64,000 nucleotides of DNA from JBFHDX01 sp041584475 (GCA_041584475.1 JBFHDX010000002.1:1-64000), one strand, 5' to 3'. Positions 29,864 through 40,718 are shown, counted from the stretch's first letter. Notes: generated by a model from the letters alone, not told the origin. Made by a program: numbers and translations.

Positions 29864-31073
29864 GGTGCACCGGTCAGGCGAAACCGGACGTGGCCGGTCC
29901 GCCACAGCGTGCGGAAGAACCGCAGGCCGTGATGCGCCAGCTTGTCCGCCGGGATCGACAGCGCCGCCGCGGCGAGGCACTCGCGCACCGAGCGCGCGCC
30001 GTCGATCGCCTCGAATATCGCCACCAGCGGCGGCGGCAGCGTGATGGTCGGTGCGCCGGCGCCGCCGAGCGTCGCCGGTTTCCCGCCCGCGGCCGGCGTC
30101 AGCACGCTCGCCGGCGGCAGCGGCACCGCGCGGTCGGCGAAGCCGGGCTCGTCCGGGGCGATGCGGTAGCCGGCGGTCGGGCGGTCGCGCCGGCAGACGC
30201 AGAAATCGTGGCGCGGCACGATGCCGGCGATCAGCTCCATCGCCCGCCAGCGCTCCTCGTCGCCGAGCGCGTCGAGGCGCGCATACAGCGGGTGGCTGTC
30301 GGGGATCGCCGCGTCCGGATTGTAGTACATCGGTTCGAGCCAGGTCTGGAAGGCAAGGCCGGCATCGCGTACCAGCTGCAGTACTTCGCCGACCGCGAAG
30401 GGGCGGTCCTGGGTGTGCAGGAACAGATCGACGAGCCCGGCGTCGTGCTTCATGTCCGCCGAGCGTTTCGCGTAGGCGCGCAGCGGGTGCTCGGGGTGCA
30501 GCAGCGGCATCGTCGCCTTGACCAGATCGAGGTCCTCGTCCGACTGGCCGGTCGCGCCGATGATGCGGAACAGCTCCTGCATCATGTACACCGCGGCGCG
30601 GCCGTAGCGGCCGTACAGCATGACGTAGATGACGCCGTCCCGGTGCAGCGCGCCGGCCAGCGCCCTGAGGCCGGAGAGCGGATCGGGGAGATGGTGCAGA
30701 ACGCCGGAGCAGGCGATGAAGTCGAACTCCCGTTCCAGTTCCGCCACCTCTTCCAGCCGCATTTGCCGCAGCGAGAGATTGTCCAGCCCGTGCCGCGCCT
30801 TCAGCTTCTCTTCGTGGGCCAGCGACGCGGCGCTGATGTCGATGCCGGTCACGCGGGCGCTCGGGTGTTCCAGCGCATAGCGCGCCGCCTGGTTGGCGCC
30901 GCAGCCGGCGACGAGGATGTCCATGCCGTCGCGATAGCCGGTCGCCGGCCAATACACGTCGCCGTAAGCGCGCGCATCGCCGATCGCCCTGCCGCCCTCG
31001 GCGATCCACGACGACAGATCCTCGACGGGCTGAGGGTAGATCCAGCGCTCGTACTGCCGGCGAACCTCGTCCA

Positions 31074-31077
<4 letters not shown>
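29860..31077 (-). CDS. Class I SAM-dependent methyltransferase with extra C-terminal domain
   Basis: Protein of 405 residues. The SAM-binding motif I ILVAGCGANQA lies at about 54-64 and the CSGVLHHLPDP motif further on. After about residue 190 comes a region like methyltransferase regulatory domains, then a small helical C-terminal domain (about 345-400). The start is one of two adjacent ATGs overlapping the molybdoenzyme stop (ATGATGA). The end overlaps cysQ. The substrate is unknown. Co-translation with a molybdenum hydroxylase and CysQ is unusual. Confidence 0.8.
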
Positions 31078-33395
<2,318 letters not shown>

Positions 33396-33483
33396 GTGTG
33401 GATTTCCCTATCGTCTCGCCTGGCGGCGCGATCATAGGTCAGGCACCCGGGGCGAGGTCAATCCGCTTGTTCGGCGCGGCGGG

Positions 33484-34443
33484 TCAGTCGAAGGCTTCCT
33501 CCCAGGTGCCGCGCGTCGAGGCGCGGGAATATTCGGTCGCCCGGTTCTCGAAGAAGTTGGTGTGCTCGACGCCGTTGAGGATCTCGTCGAGCCACGGCAG
33601 CGGATTGCCGCCGATCCGGTACATCGCCGGCAGGCCGAGCTGCAGCAGCCGGCGATCGGCGACGTGGCGGATGTAGCGCTTCACCTCGTCCGCCGACAGC
33701 CCCTCCACGTCGCCCATCTCGAAGGCGAGGTCGATGAACGCGTCCTCGTGGTCGACGATGGTCGCGCAGGCGAGCGACAGATCGCGCTGCAGCGCATCGG
33801 TCCACAGCTCCGGATGCTCCTCGATGAAGGCGTGGAACAGGCGGATCGCGGAGTTCGTGTGCAGCGTCTCGTCGCGCACCGACCAGGTGACGATCTGCCC
33901 CATGCCCTTCATCTTGTTGAAGCGCGGGAAGTTGAGCAGGATCGCGAAGCTGGCGAACAGCTGCAGCCCCTCGGTGAAGGCGCCGAAGACGGCGAGCGTG
34001 CGCGCGATGTCGGCCGGCCTGTCGACGCCCCATTGCTGCATGTAGTCGTACTTGTCCTTCATCTGGCCGTATTTCAGGAAGGCGCGGTACTCGGTCTCGG
34101 GCATGCCGATGGTGTCGAGCAGGTGGCTGTAGGCGGCGATGTGCACCGTCTCCATGTTGGAGAAGGCGGCCAGCATCATCTGCACCTCGGTCGGCTTGAA
34201 GACGCGGGCGTAGTGCCGCATGTAGCAGTTGTTCACCTCGACGTCGGCCTGCGTGAAGAAGCGGAAGATCTGCGTCAGCAGGTTGCGCTCGGCATCGTTC
34301 AGCCGGTGGTGCCAGTCCTTGACGTCGTCCGCCAGCGGCACTTCCTCGGGCAGCCAGTGGATGCGCTGCTGCGTCAGCCAGGCGTCGTACGCCCACGGAT
34401 AGCGGAACGGCTTGTAAATCGGGTCGGAGTCGAGCAGCGACAT
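33484..34443 (-). CDS. nrdB: Ribonucleotide reductase class Ia beta subunit
   Basis: R2 subunit of 319 residues carrying the diiron-tyrosyl radical cofactor. Iron ligands are visible as Asp67, Glu98, His101, Glu158, Glu192 and His195, with the radical Tyr105 in ETVHIAAYSHLL. The C-terminal tail with Tyr (RATEYSRAS) fits radical transfer and binding to NrdA. It is the third gene of the nrdA operon, after a small gene. Confidence 0.95.
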   Translation of the reverse strand: MSLLDSDPIYKPFRYPWAYDAWLTQQRIHWLPEEVPLADDVKDWHHRLNDAERNLLTQIFRFFTQADVEVNNCYMRHYARVFKPTEVQMMLAAFSNMETVHIAAYSHLLDTIGMPETEYRAFLKYGQMKDKYDYMQQWGVDRPADIARTLAVFGAFTEGLQLFASFAILLNFPRFNKMKGMGQIVTWSVRDETLHTNSAIRLFHAFIEEHPELWTDALQRDLSLACATIVDHEDAFIDLAFEMGDVEGLSADEVKRYIRHVADRRLLQLGLPAMYRIGGNPLPWLDEILNGVEHTNFFENRATEYSRASTRGTWEEAFD

Positions 34444-34494
34444 CGGGCGGCTTCCCGCGACGAGGAGAGCATTGATTGCGGTCGTGGGCGGCGG

Positions 34495-34776
34495 TCAGCG
34501 CAGCGAGTGCGCCGGCCCGCCCGTACCGATGCCGCGCGCGAGGTCGCGCTCGAGGCGACGCATCGCCGAGGCGATCGAGATGCGGTGGTAGGTCACCGGC
34601 TGGCCGTGTTCGATACGCCAGCCATATTTGCCGCAGATATTGTAGCGGTCACGGCGGATCACCGTCCGCAGGATGTCCGGCGCGAGCCGGTACCGCGAGG
34701 GGTCGCGGCCGGCGATCGGGCTGGCCTTCTGCCAGGCAAGCTCGATCTCCGTCTCGGGCGATGGCTGCTGGTGCAT
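34495..34776 (-). CDS. Small HNH-like protein between nrdA and nrdB
   Basis: Protein of 93 residues beginning after an excellent GGAGGAGACC ribosome binding site. The order AWQKASPIAGRDPSRYR, then a conserved-looking IRRDRYN, then YGWRIEH with His57 resembles the N-terminal half of short HNH-endonuclease-like proteins (DP..YR...YG...GWEIDH). The second half of an HNH motif is missing, so nuclease activity is doubtful. It is 26 bp after nrdA and 51 bp before nrdB, clearly within the operon. Function is unknown. Confidence 0.6.
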   Translation of the reverse strand: MHQQPSPETEIELAWQKASPIAGRDPSRYRLAPDILRTVIRRDRYNICGKYGWRIEHGQPVTYHRISIASAMRRLERDLARGIGTGGPAHSLR

Positions 34777-34802
34777 GGTCTCCTCCGTGTGATGGTCCCT
34801 TC

Positions 34803-36833
34803 TCATTGGCAGGCGAGGCATTCGTCGTATTCCGTCCGTTCGCTCGCGGCGGGCGCATCGGCCCCGTTCACCGAGCCGAGATGCGGCACCGAGGCGACGG
34901 CGTGACCGGCGGCGTCGCCGGCGACGACGTCGGCGCGCTGGATCGATCGCGACCGGCAGTAGTAGAGGCTCTTGACGCCGCGCTTCCAGGCCAGCATGTG
35001 CAGCCGGTGCAGGTCGCGCTTGTGCACGTCCGCCGGCAGGAACAGGTTGAGCGACTGCGACTGGCAGATATGCGGCGCCCGGTCCGCCGCATGCTCGATC
35101 AGCCAGCGCTGGTCGATCTCGAACGCCGTGCGGAACACCACCTTCTCGTGCTCGTCGAGACAGTCGAGATGCTGCACCGAGCCGCCGTTCGTCGAGATCG
35201 ACGACCAGGTCTCCTCGTCGTCGCGGCCGCGCGTCTCGAGCAGCGCCTTGAGATGCCGGTTGCGGACCGTGAACGAGCCGCTCAGCGTCTTGTGGGTGAA
35301 GCTGTTCGCGGCGGTCGGCTCGATGCCGGGCGAGGCGCCGCCGCAGATGATCGAGATCGAGGCCGTCGGTGCCACCGCAAGCTTGTTCGAGAAGCGTTCG
35401 TGCATGCCGTACTCGGCGGCGTCCGGGCAGGGGCCGCGCTCGTCGGCGAGGCGCCGGCTGGCGGCGTCGGCCCGGGCGCGGATATGCTCAAACATGCGCT
35501 GGTTCCAGACCTTCGCCATGACGCCCTCGAGCGGGATCATGTTGGCCTGAAGGAAGGAGTGGAAGCCCATCACGCCGAGCCCGACCGAGCGCTCGCGCGC
35601 CGCCGAGTAGCGCGCCCGCGCCATGCTGTCGGGGGCATGGGCGATGAAATCCGACAGCACGTTGTCGAGGAAGCGCATGACGTCCTCGATGAAGGTCGGA
35701 TGCCGGTGCCAGTCGAGGTACCGCTCGAGGTTCAGCGAAGACAGGCAACACACGGCCGAGCGTTCCTCGCCGTGCTGGTCGACGCCGGTCGGCAGCGTGA
35801 TCTCCGAGCACAGGTTCGAGGTCTTGACGGTCAGCCCGGCGAGCTTCTGATGCGCCGGGATCGCCCGGTTCACGTGGTCGCTGAAGACGATGTAGGGCTC
35901 ACCCGTCTCGACGCGCGCTGTGAGGATGCGGATCCACAGGCTGCGGGCCGGGATCCTGCGCAGCACCGAGCCGTCGCGCGGGCTGGTCAGCGGCCACTCG
36001 GCGTCGGCTTCGACGGCGCGCATGAAGGCGTCCGGGATCAGCACGCCGTGGTGCAGGTTGAGCGCGCGTCGGTTCGGGTCGCCGCCGGTGGGCCGGCGAA
36101 TCTCGACGAATTCCTCGATCTCCGGGTGGCCGACCGGCAGGTAGACGGCGGCGCTGCCGCGCCGCAGGCTGCCCTGGCTGATCGCCAGCGTCAGCGCGTC
36201 CATGACGCGGATGAAGGGGATGACGCCCGAGGTCTTGCCGTTCATGCCCACGGTCTCGCCGATCGAGCGCAGATTGCCCCAGTAACTGCCGATGCCACCG
36301 CCGCGGGCGGCGAGCCAGACATTCTCGTTCCACAGCTCGACGATGCCGTCGAGGCTGTCGGCCGCCTCGTTGAGGAAGCAGGAAATCGGCAATCCGCGCT
36401 TGCGCGCGCCACCGTTGGAGAGGATCGGCGTCGCCGGCATGAACCAGAGCCGGCTGATGTAGTCATAGAGTCGCTGGGCGTGCGCGCTGTCGTCGGCGTA
36501 CTGCATGGCGACGCGGGCAAACAGATCCTGGAAACCCTCGTCGGGCAGGAGGTAGCGGTCGCTCAGCGTCGCCTTGCCGAACTCAGTGAGAAGCGAGTCC
36601 CGCGCCCGCTCGAGATGAACGCGATGGCCGCGATCGTTCTGGGCATTGTCGCGGACATCGGCGGGGACGACCGTCACCTCCTGCCCGTGGGTTCGCCGGA
36701 CAGGCGAGTTATCAACAGCAACGGCGGGGGCAGCATCGACGGTACCGTCGACGCCGGCGTACCGGGCGCCGTCCTCCGCGAGTCCACGGTTTCCGGCCGG
36801 ACCGCGCAGCAGGGCGTCGCTCGGATCGTCCAT
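34803..36833 (-). CDS. nrdA: Ribonucleotide reductase class Ia alpha subunit, no visible ATP-cone
   Basis: Catalytic subunit of 676 residues reducing NDPs to dNDPs. Active-site residues are Asn340, Cys342 and Glu344 in SNLCSEITLP. Cys152 (ISCFLN) and Cys362 or Cys363 match the redox pair, and the C-terminal CLAC (672-675) is the shuttle pair. The first 75 residues are low-complexity and show no ATP-cone motif, so dATP inhibition through an activity site is probably lacking. The ATG at 36833 has AAGGGGGA upstream. The frame is open 45 codons further back. Operator-like sites precede it. Confidence 0.93.
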   Translation of the reverse strand: MDDPSDALLRGPAGNRGLAEDGARYAGVDGTVDAAPAVAVDNSPVRRTHGQEVTVVPADVRDNAQNDRGHRVHLERARDSLLTEFGKATLSDRYLLPDEGFQDLFARVAMQYADDSAHAQRLYDYISRLWFMPATPILSNGGARKRGLPISCFLNEAADSLDGIVELWNENVWLAARGGGIGSYWGNLRSIGETVGMNGKTSGVIPFIRVMDALTLAISQGSLRRGSAAVYLPVGHPEIEEFVEIRRPTGGDPNRRALNLHHGVLIPDAFMRAVEADAEWPLTSPRDGSVLRRIPARSLWIRILTARVETGEPYIVFSDHVNRAIPAHQKLAGLTVKTSNLCSEITLPTGVDQHGEERSAVCCLSSLNLERYLDWHRHPTFIEDVMRFLDNVLSDFIAHAPDSMARARYSAARERSVGLGVMGFHSFLQANMIPLEGVMAKVWNQRMFEHIRARADAASRRLADERGPCPDAAEYGMHERFSNKLAVAPTASISIICGGASPGIEPTAANSFTHKTLSGSFTVRNRHLKALLETRGRDDEETWSSISTNGGSVQHLDCLDEHEKVVFRTAFEIDQRWLIEHAADRAPHICQSQSLNLFLPADVHKRDLHRLHMLAWKRGVKSLYYCRSRSIQRADVVAGDAAGHAVASVPHLGSVNGADAPAASERTEYDECLACQ

Positions 36834-36855
36834 ACTTTCCCCCTTACTCACAGGC

Positions 36856-36880
36856 TGTGGACAGGAAAACCTGTGGAAAA
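36856..36880 (-). promoter_or_regulatory. DnaA-box-like sites in the nrdA leader
   Basis: Read on the plus strand, TGTGGAAAA (36872-36880) matches the DnaA box TGTGGATAA at 8 of 9 and TGTGGACAG (36856-36864) at 7 of 9. Both lie 23-47 bp upstream of the nrdA ATG. The same TGTGGAAAA 9-mer occurs before the dCTP deaminase gene. E. coli nrdAB is known to be DnaA-regulated. Regulation here is inferred. Confidence 0.4.
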
Positions 36881-36881
36881 A

Positions 36882-36928
36882 ACACAAGATGTCGTAGCTG
36901 TCATCGACGACCATACCATATCTGGCAT
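36882..36928 (-). promoter_or_regulatory. Candidate tandem NrdR boxes upstream of nrdA
   Basis: Two 16-bp elements, ACACAAGATGTCGTAG (36882-36897) and ATACCATATCTGGCAT (36913-36928), resemble the NrdR operator ACACWATATATWGTGT. The first matches about 11 of 16. The second matches about 10 and is a good palindrome itself. Their start-to-start distance is exactly 31 bp, the three-helical-turn spacing typical of NrdR tandem boxes. They lie 49-95 bp before the nrdA ATG. Confidence 0.5.
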
Positions 36929-37129
36929 ACGTGTCACTGGGAACAAAACAAGAACATTCGTCCATCATACGCGATCGGCGGACGGGGTCAAGACATCGCG
37001 TCCGAGGACGGGCGGCGCAGCGAATCCGGAAGCCGGCCGCGCCGTTGCAACCCGGTGGCGGGGACGCACATCGATCGGTTCCGACCGGGCCGACGATTTA
37101 TGCTAGCGTGACCAGAATTGTGGGCGGCG

Positions 37130-37189
37130 CTTCAGACAAGCCTTCAGACGAGACTTCAGACGAGACTTCGGACGGGATTTCAGACAAGG
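37130..37189 (+). repeat. Five 12-bp tandem repeats in the mtoX leader
   Basis: Units are CTTCAGACAAGC, CTTCAGACGAGA (twice), CTTCGGACGGGA and TTTCAGACAAGG, five in a row with no spacer. They end at the mtoX ribosome binding site (GGAGGAAAGGG). The period equals four codons. In the plus frame ending at 37206 they read Ser-Asp-X-X five times, and that frame's TGA overlaps the mtoX ATG. Confidence 0.9.
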
Positions 37190-37202
37190 GAGGAAAGGGA
37201 CG

Positions 37203-38519
37203 ATGACGGGATATCTGCGTACTGCGCTCGCCGTGCTGGCCACGGCGATGTTCGTTGCCGTGGGGACGACGGCGGTCCGGGCCGACGAGACCTGCATGTC
37301 GCCTTACATGGCGAAGATTACGGGCCAGGAGGAGTTCCTCTACGTCTGGACCCTCGGCGTCGAGGGGCAGGGTGACGGTTCGGACAAGCTGGTGACGATC
37401 GATGTACGACCGGGTTCGTCGACGTATGGCAAGGTCGTCCACACGATCTCGGTCGGCGGCCGACACGAGGCCCATCACGCGGGCCTGACGGACGACCGGC
37501 GGTTCCTCTGGGCGAGCGGACTCGATACCAGCCAGATCTTCATCTTCGACGTGCACAGCGACCCGTCGAAACCGAAACTCGTGAAGACCATCGATGATTT
37601 CGTCAAGGCATCGGGCGGCGTCGTCGGCCCCCACACCAACTACGCGCTTCCGGGCCGCATGATGTTGACCGGCCTGTCGAACGACAAGGATCACGGCGGC
37701 CGCACGGCGCTCGTCGAATACACCAACGACGGCGACTACGTCGCCACGCACTGGATGCCGACCGCCGAAGACACGATGGGCGCCGAGGTCGAATCGGTCG
37801 TCGACGGGTACGGCTATGACGTCCGCGTGCTGCCGCGCAAGAACGTGATGTTGACCTCGTCCTTCACCGGCTGGTCGAACTACATGATGGATTTCGGCCA
37901 GATGCTCCAGGACGAGGCGGCGATGAAACGTTTCGGGCAGACAGTCGTGCTGTGGAACCTGCACACCCGCAAACCGCGCAAGGTGTTCCATGTCCCGGGC
38001 GCCCCGCTCGAGATCCGCTGGGCGTGGGGCCCCAAGAACAACTATGCCTTCACGTCGACGGCGCTGACCTCCAAGCTCTGGCTGATCTTCGAGGACGGCA
38101 ACGGCGAATGGCAGGCCAAGGCCGTCGCGGACATTGGTGATCCGTCGACGATCCCGCTGCCCGTGGACATCAGCCTGAGCGCGGACGACTCGCTGCTTTT
38201 CGTCGATTCGTTCATGGACGGCAAGGTCAGGGTCTTCGACGTCTCCGACCCGCACAAGCCGAAGCAGATCTACGAAAAGGTGATCGGCAGGCAGCTCAAC
38301 ATGGTTTCCCAGAGCTGGGACGGCAAGCGCGTCTACTTCACCAGCTCGTTGCTGGCCAACTGGGACAAGAAGGGCGAGGACAACGAGCAGTTCCTGAAGG
38401 CCTACGACTGGGACGGCGAGGAACTCACGCACCGGTTCACCGTCGACTTCACCGCGCAACGGCTCGGGCGGCCGCACATCATGCGTTTCGGGGCCAGGAG
38501 CCTGTATGACGGCACGTGA
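37203..38519 (+). CDS. mtoX: Methanethiol oxidase (SBP56 / selenium-binding protein family), periplasmic
   Basis: SBP56-family protein of 438 residues. Bacterial members are copper-dependent methanethiol oxidases that convert methanethiol to formaldehyde, hydrogen sulfide and hydrogen peroxide. The signal peptide spans about 1-27 (cleavage near AVRADE). A histidine cluster HEAHHAG (88-94) and the DPSTIPLPVDISLS-type motif are family marks in a seven-bladed propeller. An excellent GGAGGAAAGGGACG site precedes the ATG. A SCO chaperone and a MauG-like protein follow with overlapping frames, the same neighbourhood reported for mtoX of methylotrophs. Confidence 0.9.
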   Translation: MTGYLRTALAVLATAMFVAVGTTAVRADETCMSPYMAKITGQEEFLYVWTLGVEGQGDGSDKLVTIDVRPGSSTYGKVVHTISVGGRHEAHHAGLTDDRRFLWASGLDTSQIFIFDVHSDPSKPKLVKTIDDFVKASGGVVGPHTNYALPGRMMLTGLSNDKDHGGRTALVEYTNDGDYVATHWMPTAEDTMGAEVESVVDGYGYDVRVLPRKNVMLTSSFTGWSNYMMDFGQMLQDEAAMKRFGQTVVLWNLHTRKPRKVFHVPGAPLEIRWAWGPKNNYAFTSTALTSKLWLIFEDGNGEWQAKAVADIGDPSTIPLPVDISLSADDSLLFVDSFMDGKVRVFDVSDPHKPKQIYEKVIGRQLNMVSQSWDGKRVYFTSSLLANWDKKGEDNEQFLKAYDWDGEELTHRFTVDFTAQRLGRPHIMRFGARSLYDGT

Positions 38520-39321
38520 TCGGCAGGACATGCGGAAGCGGGCATACGCGATCCCAACGCTTCGGATCGTGCCGGGGCGACGCGGCGCCCGGCGGCGGGC
38601 CGCCTTGCCGTGGCTCGTCGCCGGGGCCGCAGCATGCTTCGCTTCGGCGATAACCGGCTCCGCCGTCCAGGCCCACGACCCGGAGCCGCGGATCGTGCCC
38701 GAGGAGCGCGTGGAGCTGTCGTTCGGCAGAACCGAGGAGTACGATTACGAGGCGCCCGAACCCGGCAGTTACCGGCTGCCCAGCCTCGGTGACGCGGCGG
38801 ACGGAGCCCTGCTTGATGGGGACGGCGAGCAGCGGAGCCTGCATGAGGTGATGCGGGGACGGATCACCGTCCTCGCCTTCATCTATACGCGCTGCGCGGA
38901 TCCTCAGGGTTGTCCGCTCTCGATGGGGCTGCTGCACGATCTCGACTATGTCGGCGAAAAGGATCCGGCCGTCGGCGACGCGCTGCGACTGATCACCGTC
39001 AGCTTCGACCCCGAACACGACACGCCCGAGGTCATGGCGGACTATGCCGCCGCGCTGTCGGGTGACGACCGCGACGGCACGCGGTGGCTGTTCCTGACCG
39101 CGCGAACGAACGAGGATCTGAAGCCGGTCCTCGCCGCCTACGATCAGCCGATCGGGAAGCGCGGCGACGGCTCGTTCACGCATCAGCTTCGCGTCTATCT
39201 GATCGACCGCGAACTTCGGGTCCGCAACATCTACAGCCTTGGTTTCATGGACCCGCGTCTGGTCATCGCCGACGTGCGCACGCTGCTGCTGGAAGAGCGC
39301 AAGGGGCGGCGAGGAATGTGA
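38506..39321 (+). CDS. SCO1/SenC-type copper chaperone
   Basis: Thioredoxin-fold protein of 271 residues, anchored or exported through a hydrophobic segment (about 33-55). Copper-site Cys130 and Cys136 lie in YTRCADPQGCPLS, with His226 in SFTHQLRVYLID. The spacing CX5C is longer than the CXXXC of classic Sco proteins. AGGAG lies five bases before the ATG, which sits inside the end of mtoX (14-bp overlap). It likely metallates methanethiol oxidase. Confidence 0.87.
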   Translation: MTARDRQDMRKRAYAIPTLRIVPGRRGARRRAALPWLVAGAAACFASAITGSAVQAHDPEPRIVPEERVELSFGRTEEYDYEAPEPGSYRLPSLGDAADGALLDGDGEQRSLHEVMRGRITVLAFIYTRCADPQGCPLSMGLLHDLDYVGEKDPAVGDALRLITVSFDPEHDTPEVMADYAAALSGDDRDGTRWLFLTARTNEDLKPVLAAYDQPIGKRGDGSFTHQLRVYLIDRELRVRNIYSLGFMDPRLVIADVRTLLLEERKGRRGM

Positions 39322-40511
39322 CCGGACCGCTCGATTCCCCCGCCTTGGGCGGGATTCTCCTGGCGGCGCTTCTGGTCTGCGGTGGCGTCGCCGGCGCGGC
39401 CGCGGCCGCGGACGTCGACGACCGGGCGCTCGAGCGTATCCACGCACCGCCGCTCGGGCTTCCGCCGGTGCCGATTCCCGAGGAGGGCCGGCCGACGGCC
39501 CGGCGCATAGCGCTCGGCCGCAAGCTGTTCTTCGACCGCCGCCTGTCGCACAACAACACCATGTCCTGCGCCATGTGCCACGTGCCGGAGCAGGGCTTCA
39601 CCAACAACGAGCTTGCGCGACCGATCGGTGTCGCGGGTCGAAGCCTCAGGCGCAATGCCCCGACGGTGCTCAACGTCGCCTACGCCGAGACCCTGTTCCA
39701 CGACGGTCGCGACACCTCGCTCGAGACGCAGGTCATCGGCCCGCTGGTGGCGCGGAACGAATTGGCGAACCCCTCGATCGGCTACGTCGTGGACAAGATC
39801 GCTGGCCTCCCGGACTATGCGGGGCTGTTCGAGGAGGCCTTTGGCGGGGTCGCCACGATCGGCCGCATCGGGGCGGCGATCGCGAGCTGGGAGCGCAGCC
39901 TGCTCGCGGGCGATTCGGCCTTCGACCGTTGGCGATACGGCGGCCAGCCCGACGCGCTCGACGAGACCGAACTCCGGGGATTCGAGCTCTTTGGCGGCAG
40001 GGCCGGCTGCATCTCCTGTCACCGCGTCGGCGAGCGGCACGCCCTGTTCACGGACCACGCGTTCCACAACACCGGCGTCGGCTACCGGGCGGCGGCGCTG
40101 CGGCGCGTCGGGACCGTCTCCGTCGAATTGGCCCCGGGCATCTTCTCGGCGCTCGACCGCAAGACGATCGACAGCGTCGCGGAGCCGCAGCAACCGGATC
40201 TCGGGCGTCACGAGGTGTCGCTGGAACCCGGGGACGTCTGGCGCTTCAGGACGCCAAGCCTGCGCAACGTGGCGCTTACCGCCCCGTACATGCATGACGG
40301 ATCGATGCACAGCCTGGAGGAGGTCGTCCGGTTCTACGATGCGGGCGGCCCGCCGCATGAGGGGCTCGACCCGCGCATGCGGCCGCTCGGGCTGTCGAAC
40401 GACGACGTGTCGGCGCTGGTCGCCTTCCTCGAGGCGCTGACCGCGGGCAACATCGTCGAACTGATCGTCGATGCCCGCAGCGCGCCGGTCGGCAACTGGT
40501 CGGGCCGCTAG
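39318..40511 (+). CDS. Cytochrome c peroxidase / MauG-family dihaem protein
   Basis: Exported c-type dihaem protein of 397 residues. A signal peptide spans about 1-31. Haem sites are CAMCH (84-88) and CISCH (231-235). The family motifs LFFDRRLSHNNTMSC and RTPSLRNVALTAPYMHDGS are present. It starts at GTG 39318 overlapping the SCO stop, with GGCGAGGAAT before it. In the mtoX operon it may remove hydrogen peroxide made by the oxidase or mature a cofactor. Peroxidase versus MauG-type activity cannot be told from sequence alone. Confidence 0.88.
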   Translation: MTGPLDSPALGGILLAALLVCGGVAGAAAAADVDDRALERIHAPPLGLPPVPIPEEGRPTARRIALGRKLFFDRRLSHNNTMSCAMCHVPEQGFTNNELARPIGVAGRSLRRNAPTVLNVAYAETLFHDGRDTSLETQVIGPLVARNELANPSIGYVVDKIAGLPDYAGLFEEAFGGVATIGRIGAAIASWERSLLAGDSAFDRWRYGGQPDALDETELRGFELFGGRAGCISCHRVGERHALFTDHAFHNTGVGYRAAALRRVGTVSVELAPGIFSALDRKTIDSVAEPQQPDLGRHEVSLEPGDVWRFRTPSLRNVALTAPYMHDGSMHSLEEVVRFYDAGGPPHEGLDPRMRPLGLSNDDVSALVAFLEALTAGNIVELIVDARSAPVGNWSGR

Positions 40512-40630
40512 CGGGCACGCCCGTTCGGCCGCGTCGCACGGCGGGCATTACCTCGCCGCACGGGACACGGTAGGCGCGGCAGGGAGTCGGCGGCCGGCCC
40601 GACGCCGAGCGTGTGCGGACGGGGCCTATA

Positions 40631-40650
40631 TTACATAATATATAATGTAA
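40631..40650. promoter_or_regulatory. AT-rich palindrome
   Basis: TTACAT (40631-40636) and ATGTAA (40645-40650) are perfect inverted arms around AATATATA. The surrounding 40627-40656 is almost pure A/T in a window of about two-thirds G+C. It looks like an operator or an AT-rich promoter core. No regulator is identifiable. Confidence 0.5.
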
Positions 40651-40718
40651 AAATATCCTGAGAGCACCGGTGCCGGGCGATCGGACGATGCGCATCCGGC
40701 ACACGGGATCGCGCCAAG

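Larger units (their letters stand above)
36834..37202. other. nrdA / mtoX divergent intergenic region
   Basis: 369 bp between divergent operons. The nrdA side has the DnaA-like and NrdR-like sites. The middle (about 36930-37095) shows nothing recognisable. A weak -10-like TATGCT lies at 37099-37104 and a 60-bp tandem repeat at 37130-37189 precedes mtoX. A plus-strand frame open from GTG at 36931 to 37206 crosses the repeats but has no homology I recognise. Confidence 0.5.

Noticed and set aside
36931..37206. 91-codon gene upstream of mtoX
   Set aside because: There is no ribosome binding site at the GTG and no homology. Only a short leader frame over the repeats is kept as a hypothesis.
40627..40656. 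AT-rich island as an insertion-sequence end or att site
   Set aside because: No transposase or integrase, no matching terminal repeat and no target duplication were found.
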